In this document: piece by piece, positions 1 to 6,847 of the stretch | Layout of the letters: each line of letters starts with the position of its first letter | How positions within the stretch are numbered: position 1 is the first letter of the stretch | Source: Bdellovibrionales bacterium | GTDB lineage: Bacteria > Bdellovibrionota > Bdellovibrionia > Bdellovibrionales > UBA1609 | Length of the DNA: 10,139 nucleotides | Assembly (NCBI GenBank): GCA_020434645.1 | Contig: JAGRAK010000046.1 | Span: 1-10,139 of the forward strand | Reading direction: 5' to 3' | Translations under genes and position numbers: made by a program | Notes under the pieces: model-generated | What the model saw: the letters and a program-made list of their open reading frames with translations, nothing else | Database searches by the model: none | Told to the model about the DNA's origin: nothing

Positions 1-159
1 GGGACTGTCATTACTAAAATGGATGGTTCAAGTAAGGCCGGGGTGGCGCTTGGAGTGGTTCATGAGCTCAATGTGCCTATTGTCTACGTCGGTATCGGTG
101 AGTCAATTGAGGATTTACGAGAGTTCAATGCTGATAGTTTTATTGAGGCTATAATATGA
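1..159 (+). CDS. ftsY: Signal recognition particle receptor FtsY, C-terminal end (partial)
   Basis: The frame open from base 1 gives 52 residues ending at TGA 157-159; the 5' end lies outside the window. The visible part is the end of the SRP-type GTPase (NG) domain. The segment TKMDGSSKAG (residues 5-14) is the guanine-specificity motif plus the following loop. It is followed by PIVYVGIGESIEDLREFNAD, where the DLxxF signature and the very short tail after FIEAII are typical of FtsY. Ffh would continue into an M domain. FtsY is the membrane-associated GTPase that receives SRP-ribosome-nascent chain complexes and passes them to SecYEG. The next gene's ATG overlaps this stop, so the two are probably co-transcribed and translationally coupled. 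Confidence 0.93.
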   Translation, partial: GTVITKMDGSSKAGVALGVVHELNVPIVYVGIGESIEDLREFNADSFIEAII

Positions 160-1790
160 TCGCACATCACTCGATACTTATTTTAATTATTGGTGGCACT
201 GCTTTTTTCTTATTCGGAATGAGTATAGCCAGTGACAATTTGCAAAGCTTAGCCGCAAATCGAGTTCGAGATGTGATTGCAAAACTTTCGACCAAGCCAA
301 CACTGGCCGTATTCGCCGGGATTGTTATAACTGTCATTATGCAAAGTTCAGGAGCCGTGACATCTATGCTCGTTGGGCTTGGCACCGCCGGAGTGATTAC
401 ACTGCCTCAGGTGATGGGTATCATCTTAGGTACCGGTGTCGGTACAACCATTACGACTCAGCTTCTTAGTTTAAATATTGCAGAGTGGGGGCTCCCCATT
501 TTTGCTTTTGCATTTCTAGTTCATTTCATGACCCATCGAAAAACACTGAGTCGCGTGATGCAGGCTCTTATGGGCTTCGGGCTTATGTTTTGGGGTCTTG
601 AGGTGATTGGCATTGGGACAGCTGATCTTAAAAATGTTGAAATATTCACTTCATCTTTAGATTATTTACGGGCAAATCCTCTTGCTATGATTGCGATCAC
701 GGCTATTTTCACAGCGTTTGTTCATAGTAGTGCAGCTGTTGTGGGTATAGCGATGGCTATGGCCACTTCAAACTTGATCAATCTGACAGATGCTTTCTAT
801 TGGGTTTATGGGGCTAACATCGGCACTACGGCAACGGCCTTAATGGCGGCCGCTGGTGGTAATACTGTAGGCAAGCAGGTGGCATGGTCTCATTGTTTAC
901 ATAAGGTCGTCATGGTTGGAATTTTTTATTTTCTAACACCTTATGCTGCTGAACTCATCATGACGGGAACGCCAGCTCGAGATGTTGCCAACGCCCATTT
1001 GTTTTTCAATATAACGGGCACGATTTTATTTTTTCCATTCATCAAGCAGGGCGCGGCTTTAATTGAAAAAATATTTCCGCCGTCAGCAAGTGAAAAAGAT
1101 TTTTCTGTTAAATATTTAGGGCGAATGAATTTTGAATCACCCAATGTGGTTTTGGCTCATGCTGAGCGTGAATGTTTGCGAATGGCTGATATTGTCATCT
1201 CTATGATCAAAGACTCGATTTTAATTTTAAAAAATGAAAATATCGATTTAGCTGACGATTTGAGAACTCGAGACAATCAAGTGGATATGCTCAATCGCGA
1301 GATCAGTTTGTACATCACTAAATACACTGATCAAAATGATGGGGCTCTTAATAAAGAAATGATACGTCTGTTCGGGTTTGCAGCTGATTTAGAAAGTGCT
1401 GCAGACGTAATTGACAATTCAATACTGGAGCTCGCTCGAAAAAAACATTCATTAAAACTTGATTTTAGTAATGAGGGCTGGTCAGAAATTATAAGTTTGC
1501 ATGATGCTATGATTGAAGTGGCCGCTCTTTCAGTGAGTTGCTTTCAAACTCAAAGTAAAGATTTGGCCGCAAAAGTCGTCTTTAAAAAGCGTGTGATTCG
1601 TAAAATGGAGAAAACTATGCGCGAAGCTCACATAGAGCGACTTGTTCAAGGTAAGGCGGAGACTATAAACACCAGCTCCATTCATCTTGATGTTTTAAGT
1701 GATTATCGTCGTGTAGTCGGTCTACTTTCAAACCACGTTTATACGTTTTTACGTGGCGCAGACAATTTCAATCGTCCGCGCGGAGATTAA
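156..1790 (+). CDS. Na+/phosphate cotransporter family protein with PhoU-like C-terminal domain
   Basis: 544 residues in the inner membrane. The first ~305 are hydrophobic and show the two inverted repeats of the PNaS/NptA (YjbB-like) family. Repeat 1 has QSSGAV at 63-68 and GTGVGTT at 92-98; repeat 2 has HSSAAV at 190-195 and GANIGTT at 219-225. The QSS/HSS and GxxxGTT motifs are the expected substrate and Na+-binding elements. Residues ~335-535 are charged and helical, matching the PhoU-like cytoplasmic domain of longer bacterial family members. The family moves inorganic phosphate with Na+; several bacterial homologues act in export or phosphate homeostasis, so direction cannot be told from sequence. 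The start ATG overlaps the ftsY stop (ATGA), and no separate promoter is needed. The stop codon at 1788-1790 directly abuts the stop of the converging gene. Confidence 0.9.
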   Translation: MIAHHSILILIIGGTAFFLFGMSIASDNLQSLAANRVRDVIAKLSTKPTLAVFAGIVITVIMQSSGAVTSMLVGLGTAGVITLPQVMGIILGTGVGTTITTQLLSLNIAEWGLPIFAFAFLVHFMTHRKTLSRVMQALMGFGLMFWGLEVIGIGTADLKNVEIFTSSLDYLRANPLAMIAITAIFTAFVHSSAAVVGIAMAMATSNLINLTDAFYWVYGANIGTTATALMAAAGGNTVGKQVAWSHCLHKVVMVGIFYFLTPYAAELIMTGTPARDVANAHLFFNITGTILFFPFIKQGAALIEKIFPPSASEKDFSVKYLGRMNFESPNVVLAHAERECLRMADIVISMIKDSILILKNENIDLADDLRTRDNQVDMLNREISLYITKYTDQNDGALNKEMIRLFGFAADLESAADVIDNSILELARKKHSLKLDFSNEGWSEIISLHDAMIEVAALSVSCFQTQSKDLAAKVVFKKRVIRKMEKTMREAHIERLVQGKAETINTSSIHLDVLSDYRRVVGLLSNHVYTFLRGADNFNRPRGD

Positions 1791-2201
1791 TTACGGATAC
1801 ATTCCGAAATCAGAATTCGAGGGAGGAGTATCTTGGCAAGCCGTGGTGGCGATCCATGCTTGTTGGCATGAGCGTATCCAATGTTTTGAAGTGCCTCTTC
1901 CTCTATCTGAACGACATGTTACGCCATTACTGCGAACCCAGTCTGTGCAGATGGACTTCATTAGGTTGGGGTTAATTTTTGTATCAACACAAATATTTTC
2001 AGAGTCGCATGGAGTCCGATTGTAATCAGGAGGGCGACAAATACGAGCAGAATCTGTACATGTGCGCACCCATCTAAATGCCGTATCTCCGTTGAAAACG
2101 CATGTTGTTCCGTGAACTCTCTTCCATTCTGAGCAATGATTGGTTGCAGCAAAAGATGAGCTAGCGGCTGCGAGCATTAGAAGTGATAAGACATATTTCA
2201 T
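1791..2201 (-). CDS. Secreted cysteine-rich protein with an internal duplication, function unknown
   Basis: 136 residues; I do not recognise a family. Residues 1-18 look like a Sec signal peptide: Lys2, a hydrophobic core, then SFA at 16-18 with likely cleavage before A19. The mature part has ten cysteines (23, 34, 48, 55, 65, 71, 85, 96, 112, 122), an even number that suits disulfide bonding in the periplasm or outside the cell. Two copies of one motif are visible: C23-x2-W-x-R-x2-G-x-T-C34 ... W-V-R-T-C48, and C85-x2-W-x-R-x2-G-x-T-C96 ... W-I-R-S-C112. The first interval is ten residues in both copies; the second is 13 versus 15. The start is supported by GGGGGG eight bases before the ATG and by a perfect TATAAT upstream. 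There are no transmembrane segments after the signal. It could be a small secreted adhesin, inhibitor or toxin-like domain, but nothing in the sequence decides this. Confidence 0.8.
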   Translation of the reverse strand: MKYVLSLLMLAAASSSFAATNHCSEWKRVHGTTCVFNGDTAFRWVRTCTDSARICRPPDYNRTPCDSENICVDTKINPNLMKSICTDWVRSNGVTCRSDRGRGTSKHWIRSCQQAWIATTACQDTPPSNSDFGMYP

Positions 2202-2272
2202 AATTAATCCCCCCGAATCGATATGAACTGATTGTTACCTCTAAACAGTGAGAGCTGTCTATGACCAGACGC

Positions 2273-2278
2273 ATTATA
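2273..2278 (-). promoter_or_regulatory. -10 box for the cysteine-rich secreted gene
   Basis: On the minus strand these bases read TATAAT, a perfect sigma-70 -10 box. The predicted transcript would start near 2266 and give a leader of about 65 nt before the ATG at 2201. The -35 region is poor: TTTAGT (2299-2294) at 15-bp spacing is the best available. This suggests an activator, a weak promoter, or a chance hit. Confidence 0.45.
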
Positions 2279-2299
2279 AGTGCTAGGGTTAGGACTAAA

Positions 2300-2326
2300 T
2301 TGACCCCAATGTCTCTTTAAGATAAT
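2300..2326 (+). promoter_or_regulatory. Candidate promoter for the zapA-rny-tyrS block
   Basis: TTGACC (2300-2305, five of six matches to TTGACA) and GATAAT (2321-2326, five of six matches to TATAAT) are separated by 15 bp, shorter than the ideal 17. Transcription would start near 2333 and give a leader of about 120 nt that contains both hairpins of this gap. It is the best plus-strand pair I see upstream of zapA. Confidence 0.4.
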
Positions 2327-2348
2327 CCTAATGTATATAAGAACTTAG

Positions 2349-2365
2349 CGCCATATAGGGTGGCG
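2349..2365 (+). repeat. Short GC-rich hairpin in the zapA leader
   Basis: CGCCA (2349-2353) pairs with TGGCG (2361-2365) around a 7-nt loop, TATAGGG. A G-T wobble at 2348/2366 could add one pair. No T-tract follows, so it is not an intrinsic terminator. It may be an operator half-site pair or a 5'-UTR structure. Confidence 0.3.
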
Positions 2366-2399
2366 TAGTTCAGAGTTAAATTAATTTAGAAATAAGATA

Positions 2400-2429
2400 A
2401 TTTATCTGCCTATGTAGGGTTAGATAAAT
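2400..2429 (+). repeat. Inverted repeat / stem-loop in the zapA leader
   Basis: ATTTATCT (2400-2407) is perfectly complementary to AGATAAAT (2422-2429). The 14-nt loop itself holds CCTA-TG-TAGG (2409-2418), so an extended stem is possible. A further AGATAA at 2395-2400 forms an almost continuous palindrome with TTATCT at 2402-2407. The middle arm could therefore pair in two ways as DNA. The stem is AT-rich and not followed by T residues, so it is not an intrinsic terminator. It ends about 15 nt before the zapA Shine-Dalgarno sequence, so it would not cover it. Confidence 0.45.
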
Positions 2430-2456
2430 AAATAAAAGACAACTGAGGTTAATAAC

Positions 2457-2759
2457 GTGCAGGAAGCAGCGAAAAAAGTATACGAAGTACAAGTCGCTGG
2501 GCTTTCTTTAAAGTTACGTTCGTCACATGACGCTCAAACTGTTTCAGATTTGATCAATTTAGTAGACCAAAAAGTGAAAGAGGCAATGGCCGCCAATTCT
2601 TCGGCGTCATTTCAAAATGCACTCATACTTGCGACACTGAATATAGCGGAGGAGCTTGTGCTTCTAAAAAAGACCGCGAGCAGTGAGCTGGGTAAGGTTG
2701 AGCAGCGTGCTCGAGTTATACTAGATCGAATCGAAGAGGTTTCGCCTACGACGAACTAA
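2457..2759 (+). CDS. zapA: Cell division protein ZapA
   Basis: 100 residues, the usual ZapA length. The N-terminal ~45 residues have the family pattern of a short beta element followed by LKLRSSHDAQTVSDLINLVD and a Lys-rich helix. Residues ~50-95 form one long helix (FQNALILATLNIAEELVLLK, then charged heptads), matching the coiled-coil dimerisation stalk. ZapA binds FtsZ filaments in the cytoplasm and bundles them at the division site. The start is GTG 2457-2459, preceded by TGAGGT about nine bases upstream; no in-frame ATG sits nearby. It is the first gene of a closely spaced plus-strand block, and its pairing with 5-formyltetrahydrofolate cyclo-ligase is a recurrent bacterial arrangement. 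Confidence 0.9.
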   Translation: MQEAAKKVYEVQVAGLSLKLRSSHDAQTVSDLINLVDQKVKEAMAANSSASFQNALILATLNIAEELVLLKKTASSELGKVEQRARVILDRIEEVSPTTN

Positions 2760-2786
2760 AGCCAGTGGTTGTCTTGACTTGATTGC

Positions 2787-2792
2787 AGGTGA
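2787..2792 (+). promoter_or_regulatory. Shine-Dalgarno site that sets the 5-FCL start
   Basis: AGGTGA lies four bases before the ATG at 2797. This favours that ATG over the in-frame TTG at 2779, which would add six residues and has no good ribosome binding site in front of it. Confidence 0.65.
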
Positions 2793-2796
2793 AGAC

Positions 2797-3378
2797 ATGG
2801 TAAGTGATAAAAAAAATAGCGAAGATAATAATCTAGCAAAAAAAGAACTTCGAGTTCGCTATAAAGAGGCATCTAAGGCTTATCTTCAATCTCCATCTAT
2901 TAGTTCTGCTATTGTTGAAAACTTAATAAAAATACTGCCGCAGAATTGCACTATAGGTGCGTTTCGTCATTTATCAGATGAGCCTTGTTTAGACAGTCTT
3001 TTTGACAATACTGATTTTCGTTTTGCCTTCCCTCGGCTGAGTCAGAATCAGATGTGTTTTTATGTTCCGAATGTAAATAGTGATTTTGAGATGAATGAGT
3101 TCGGTATAAGTGAACCAGTTCCTGAGTCATCAGAGGTGATTGAGGCTGCTGATTTGCAGGCTATAATTGTACCGGCTTTAGCTTACGACAGAAAGTTAAG
3201 CCGTCTTGGGCGTGGTAAAGGTTATTACGATCGGTTTCTGTCTCAATATAATGGATTAAAAATAGGTGTTTGTTCGGTGGTGCAGGTGTCAAATGTTGAC
3301 CTGCCGGTAGACACTCATGATGTGGCAATGGATGTCGTGGTGACAGATCAGTTTTTGTTACGTCGATTCGATGCTTAA
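2797..3378 (+). CDS. fthC: 5-formyltetrahydrofolate cyclo-ligase
   Basis: 193 residues from ATG 2797; the frame extends to a TTG at 2779, but the Shine-Dalgarno site favours the ATG. It converts 5-formyl-THF to 5,10-methenyl-THF with ATP hydrolysis, returning stored or inhibitory folate to the one-carbon pool in the cytosol. Family landmarks are KKELR at 15-19 (N-terminal nucleotide-contacting lysine region), a GISEP element at 103-107, and the signature VPALAYDRKLSRLGRGKGYY starting at 125 and continuing DRFL. The C-terminal DTHDVAMDVVVT (172-183) replaces the usual PxxHDxxxDxVVT. The Asn/Asp-rich stretch at 3-12 before the core is not conserved in the family. It follows zapA by 37 bp and precedes rny by 11 bp. 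The symbol ygfA is used for the same gene in enterics. Confidence 0.92.
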   Translation: MVSDKKNSEDNNLAKKELRVRYKEASKAYLQSPSISSAIVENLIKILPQNCTIGAFRHLSDEPCLDSLFDNTDFRFAFPRLSQNQMCFYVPNVNSDFEMNEFGISEPVPESSEVIEAADLQAIIVPALAYDRKLSRLGRGKGYYDRFLSQYNGLKIGVCSVVQVSNVDLPVDTHDVAMDVVVTDQFLLRRFDA

Positions 3379-3389
3379 AAGGAAGTAAC

Positions 3390-4970
3390 ATGGAAAACTC
3401 GGGGATATTCATATTAATAGCGTTTGTTGTGGGGACTGTAGTGGGGTTTATTTCTCTCTACATTTATAAGCAACTTCAAGATAGTAAAGTTAAAGGTGAT
3501 GCTTCAAAAGAAGCAGAGCGTATTATTGGGCGAGCAAAAAGCCAGGCCAGTAAAATTGAGCGTGAGGCTACATCTAAGGCTCAAGAGTTTGAAAGTCGTG
3601 CGAGACGAAATGTCGAAAACGACATACGAAAAGAAAAGCAAAAAATGCAGTCTCTCGAAAACTCTTTGAAGCAAAAAGATCAGCGTCTTGATGGTGAATA
3701 TAAACGCAAAGAAGATATATTAAATTCTAAAATTCAAAGTTTAGATGACCGTCATGAAAAATTAAAAATTCAAGAGACAAGACTAGACGATTTAGAAAAA
3801 CAAACAAATCAGGCGATGCATGAGATTCGAGCTAAGCTTGAAAATATTGCGGGTATGACCACTGAGCAGGCTAAATCTGAACTGCGAGCGGCACTTGAAC
3901 AAGAGGCTCGAAAAGAGATCGGGCCAGAGCTTGTTAAAATTGAAGAAGAGGCAAGGCGTGAAGCTGACCAGAAGGCCAAGAAGATTTTATCTGTAGCTGT
4001 GTCACGCTATGCAAATGAAGTGGCGACCGAGAGAACGGTGAGCATAGTTCCACTTACAAGTGATGAGATGAAGGGTAAGATTATTGGTCGCGAGGGTCGA
4101 AATATCCGAGCGATGGAGGCCGCATGTGGAGTGGATCTGATTATAGATGAAACGCCAGAAGCTGTGGTCATTTCAAGTTTTGACCCCGTTAGAAGACAGA
4201 TTGCTAAGCTCGCATTAGAAAAGTTAATGGAGGATGGGCGTGTGCATCCGGCACGTATTGAAGAGGTTGTTGAAAAAGTAAAAGCGGATCTCTTTCAGCT
4301 TGTGAAGCAAGATGGAGAGAAAGCGGCATTTGATCTAGGGCTTGCCAGTGTTCACCCTAGTATTTTGAGTTTAATTGGCAGCATGAAGTATCGTATGATT
4401 GGGTCTCAAAATCTTTATGACCATGCGATTGAAGTGGCATTTATTTCAGGATTAATGGCCGCTGAAATTGGCGAAGATGTTTCTATCGCACGTCGAGCCG
4501 GACTTTTACACGACATCGGTCAATGTATTGATCACTCAGTAGAAGGCAGTGTGTGGCAAGTAGGGGCTGAGTTTGCTAAGCGCTATGGTGAGAGAGATAT
4601 TATTGTACAGGCCATACGCTCTCAAGGGGCTCGTGAAGATGATCGATCACTTATTGGGCATATAGTATTTGCTGCCAATGCATTCTCTGAATCTCGACCA
4701 GGTGCCAATCGTCAAATGATGCAAAATTTTATTCGGCGTTTAGAAGATTTAGAGTCTGTAGCCAATAGTTTTGATGGGGTTGTGAGAACCTATGCTCTGC
4801 AGTCAGGTAAAGAAATAAGAGTTCTAGTTGAGGGCTCTAAAATTACTGATGACCAGGCTGTTATGCTCAGCCGAGATATTGCTCGAAAAATAGAACGAGA
4901 GCTCAACTACCCTGGACAAATTAAAGTGGCGGTTCTTCGAGAAACTCGAATTGTTGAGCATGCGAGATAG
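3390..4970 (+). CDS. rny: Ribonuclease Y, with an atypical HD active site
   Basis: 526 residues, full length for RNase Y, a membrane-anchored endoribonuclease that starts mRNA decay. Order of parts: transmembrane anchor at ~6-26; long charged coiled coil at ~35-200; KH RNA-binding domain at ~215-280 with its GREG loop (233-236); HD domain at ~340-440; conserved C-terminal domain ending [21 protein letters not shown] strong AAGGAAG precedes the ATG. Compared from memory with Bacillus RNase Y, the HD domain aligns without gaps. It keeps His345 and the His374-Asp375 pair but differs at normally conserved polar sites: Lys to Gln378, His to Val388, the His-His pair to Gln412-Gly413, and the distal Asp to Asn430. 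The fold is intact and there is no frameshift, so catalysis may be altered or use different ligands. The tyrS start follows two bases after the stop. Confidence 0.93.
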   Translation: MENSGIFILIAFVVGTVVGFISLYIYKQLQDSKVKGDASKEAERIIGRAKSQASKIEREATSKAQEFESRARRNVENDIRKEKQKMQSLENSLKQKDQRLDGEYKRKEDILNSKIQSLDDRHEKLKIQETRLDDLEKQTNQAMHEIRAKLENIAGMTTEQAKSELRAALEQEARKEIGPELVKIEEEARREADQKAKKILSVAVSRYANEVATERTVSIVPLTSDEMKGKIIGREGRNIRAMEAACGVDLIIDETPEAVVISSFDPVRRQIAKLALEKLMEDGRVHPARIEEVVEKVKADLFQLVKQDGEKAAFDLGLASVHPSILSLIGSMKYRMIGSQNLYDHAIEVAFISGLMAAEIGEDVSIARRAGLLHDIGQCIDHSVEGSVWQVGAEFAKRYGERDIIVQAIRSQGAREDDRSLIGHIVFAANAFSESRPGANRQMMQNFIRRLEDLESVANSFDGVVRTYALQSGKEIRVLVEGSKITDDQAVMLSRDIARKIERELNYPGQIKVAVLRETRIVEHAR

Positions 4971-4972
4971 AC

Positions 4973-6196
4973 ATGTTTAAACTTTCGGCTGAAGAGCAGC
5001 TTTTTGAACTTAAAAAGGGAGTCGTTGATCTAGTTTCTGAAAGCGAACTCCTTGCAAAGTTAAAAGACGCTATGAAGAAGAAAAAACCACTTATTATTAA
5101 AGCTGGTTTTGACCCCTCTCGGCCGGACATTCACATTGGGCATACGGTTCTTATTAATAAGCTCAAGCAGTTTCAAGAGCTCGGTCATCATGTTGTATTT
5201 TTAATTGGTGATTTCACGGCCATGATTGGCGATCCTTCAGGTCGAAACCAAACGCGTCCAGCTCTTACGCAAGAAGAGTGTATTGAAAATGCAAAGACCT
5301 ACGCCGTACAGGTTTTTAAAATTTTAGATAAAGATAAAACAGAGATTTCATATAACTCAACATGGATGAATAAATTTTCAGCACGTGATTTTATTAAACT
5401 GACCTCGCAGTACACTGTGGCGCGCATGCTTGAGCGCGATGACTTTTCTAAGCGTTATAAAGAACAAGTTCCTATATCTGTTCATGAGCTGCTTTATCCG
5501 CTCGTGCAAGGATATGATTCGGTTGCGCTGAAGTCTGATGTCGAGTTGGGTGGTACTGATCAGAGGTTTAATTTATTAGTTGGTCGTGAGTTGCAAAAAT
5601 CTTACGGTGTTGCTCAGCAATGCATAATGACAACTCCCATACTTGAAGGGCTTGATGGCGTTCAAAAAATGTCAAAGAGTTTAAATAATTACATTGCAAT
5701 TGATGACTCACCTAAAGAGATGTTTGGTAAAACTATGCGGCTGAGCGATGAGCTCATGATGCGATACTATGAGCTACTCACAGACATTACGGTTAGTGAA
5801 CTAGCGAAGCTTAAAGAAGATGTAGCCTCAGGTGTTAAGCACCCAAGAGATGTAAAGGTAGAGCTTGCTAAAACATTTGTTGCTCGTTTTCACTCTGCAA
5901 AAGATGCAGAGCAGGCAGAAGATGAGTTCAACCGAGTGTTTGCAGCAGGGGGCATCCCTGATGACATCCCCGAAGTTTTAGTAGCGCCTGAAAGCGAAAT
6001 CGGAATCATGTCTCTTTTAGTTAAAATCGGACTTGCCTCTTCAAATGGCGAGGCCAAGAGAGCTATAGAGGGTAAGGCCGTTGAGATTCGTGGTGAAAAG
6101 ATCACCAACTGGAAGATGGTAGTAGCTCTTAATAGTGGAGATAGTTTTGTAATGAGAAATGGTAAAAAAAAGTATGCTAAGGTTGTTGTGAAATGA
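4973..6196 (+). CDS. tyrS: Tyrosyl-tRNA synthetase
   Basis: 407 residues, class I aminoacyl-tRNA synthetase that charges tRNA-Tyr in the cytosol. The ATP-binding signature HIGH is exact at 54-57 within [27 protein letters not shown] follows at 79-91. The tyrosine-site region holds [20 protein letters not shown] (181-200), and the KMSKS loop is exact at 232-236. The C-terminal ~65 residues (from about 343) form an S4-like RNA-binding domain that contacts the tRNA. The short spacing between motifs matches the TyrZ-like subtype rather than the E. coli TyrS subtype. Only 2 bp separate it from rny and no clear Shine-Dalgarno sequence is present, so translation is probably coupled to rny. Its stop overlaps the next ATG by ATGA. 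Confidence 0.95.
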   Translation: MFKLSAEEQLFELKKGVVDLVSESELLAKLKDAMKKKKPLIIKAGFDPSRPDIHIGHTVLINKLKQFQELGHHVVFLIGDFTAMIGDPSGRNQTRPALTQEECIENAKTYAVQVFKILDKDKTEISYNSTWMNKFSARDFIKLTSQYTVARMLERDDFSKRYKEQVPISVHELLYPLVQGYDSVALKSDVELGGTDQRFNLLVGRELQKSYGVAQQCIMTTPILEGLDGVQKMSKSLNNYIAIDDSPKEMFGKTMRLSDELMMRYYELLTDITVSELAKLKEDVASGVKHPRDVKVELAKTFVARFHSAKDAEQAEDEFNRVFAAGGIPDDIPEVLVAPESEIGIMSLLVKIGLASSNGEAKRAIEGKAVEIRGEKITNWKMVVALNSGDSFVMRNGKKKYAKVVVK

Positions 6197-6789
6197 AAGT
6201 AAAATTTGTTCCACAAAATATTGAGCTTGAAATTGCACTTGATCAGACGATTAAAGAGGTGGCTGATAAAAATGGTATTTTTATTAAGTCTATTTGCAAT
6301 GGGCTCCCTTCGTGCTCAGAATGTCGAATTAAAATAGTCGAAGGGGAGTACAATGTTTTGCCACCCGGTCTGAAAGAGATCAATTTATTGGGTAATGGGT
6401 ATTTCATTGATCAAAGGCGACTGTCTTGCCAGGTAAAATGTTTTGGTGACGTCACTGTCGACATGACTGAGCAAATTGAGAAAGAAAAAAATATTGGCCC
6501 TCGTCGACCTCAGGGCAGCCGAAAAACTGAAGCCGAAGTGTCTCATGCCGTTGCGGGGAACTTGCTTGAGCAAGAAAATGTTTTAAATGAAATGGTTGAA
6601 GAAAAGCCGGCGAATTCTCGTGGTTCAGATCGTCAGGGTCAAAATCAAAATCGCGGACAAAACCGTGGTGGGCGTGGTGGTCAGTCGCAAGGCGGCGGTC
6701 GCGGCGGACAAAATCAAAAACGCCAAGGTCGAAATAGCAATTCGCGAGGAGCTAATCAGTCCTCTCGGAATCAGGGTAATAAAAAATAA
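6193..6789 (+). CDS. [2Fe-2S] ferredoxin with a disordered RGG/Q/N-rich C-terminal tail
   Basis: 198 residues. Residues 1-95 form a plant-type 2Fe-2S ferredoxin domain. The cluster ligands fit the family spacing exactly: Cys35-x5-Cys41-x2-Cys44, then Cys79 in RLSCQVKC; Cys83 is an extra cysteine. Residues ~96-142 are a charged, partly helical linker. Residues 143-198 are low complexity: 45 of 56 are Arg, Gly, Gln or Asn, with three RGG triplets (158-160, 161-163, 170-172), and the protein ends in KK. Such tails are usually unstructured and bind RNA in RGG-box proteins; binding here is inferred. The ATG overlaps the tyrS stop (ATGA), so it belongs to the rny-tyrS block. The iscA and iscS genes end just downstream, which suggests a role in Fe-S assembly or electron supply to it. 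The tail is in frame and shows no sign of frameshift. Confidence 0.85.
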   Translation: MKVKFVPQNIELEIALDQTIKEVADKNGIFIKSICNGLPSCSECRIKIVEGEYNVLPPGLKEINLLGNGYFIDQRRLSCQVKCFGDVTVDMTEQIEKEKNIGPRRPQGSRKTEAEVSHAVAGNLLEQENVLNEMVEEKPANSRGSDRQGQNQNRGQNRGGRGGQSQGGGRGGQNQKRQGRNSNSRGANQSSRNQGNKK

Positions 6790-6815
6790 AAACTGGTCTA
6801 CATGATTGTGGCCGG
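6781..6815 (-). terminator. Weak candidate terminator between the ferredoxin and iscA
   Basis: In the 58-bp convergent gap, CTGGTC (6793-6798) pairs with GGCCGG (6810-6815), with two wobble pairs and an optional inner AC/GT extension. On the minus strand this is followed by TTTTTATTTTTT (6792-6781), as an iscA terminator would be. However, the wobbles become A-C mismatches on that strand. On the plus strand the stem is better but lacks a T-tract. Confidence 0.25.
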
Positions 6816-6847
6816 AGTCTCTTAAGTATCTGATTTGGCGCCGCAGA

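Larger units (their letters stand above)
2202..2456. other. Divergent intergenic region with repeats and hairpins
   Basis: This 255-bp gap separates the minus-strand cysteine-rich gene from zapA. No open frame in it looks coding. It contains candidate promoters in both directions, three same-strand TAGGGT motifs (2284-2289, 2356-2361, 2415-2420), a 9-bp direct repeat TAGGGTTAG (2284-2292 and 2415-2423), and two hairpins (2349-2365 and 2400-2429). I looked for a 6S RNA-like long interrupted hairpin because ssrS often neighbours zapA, and did not find a convincing one. Confidence 0.6.

Noticed and set aside
1857..1872. CATGC/GCATG hairpin inside the cysteine-rich gene as a terminator for the ftsY block
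   Set aside because: The stem is only five base pairs, no T-run follows, and it lies within coding sequence.
1753..2025. 90-residue plus-strand open frame across the transporter end and the cysteine-rich gene
   Set aside because: It overlaps two better-supported genes, its translation shows no family features, and it is antisense to the signal-peptide gene with regular cysteines.
2281..2456. Possible 6S RNA upstream of zapA
   Set aside because: No long rod-like fold with a central bubble could be drawn; only short unrelated stems were found.
6661..6745. Repetitive DNA as a CRISPR or tandem repeat array
   Set aside because: The repetition follows codons for Arg, Gly, Gln and Asn with variable units; there are no constant repeats or spacers.
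6587..6805. 72-residue frame within the RGG tail region
   Set aside because: It is an out-of-frame reading of Arg/Gly/Gln-rich codons and only looks structured because the DNA is repetitive.
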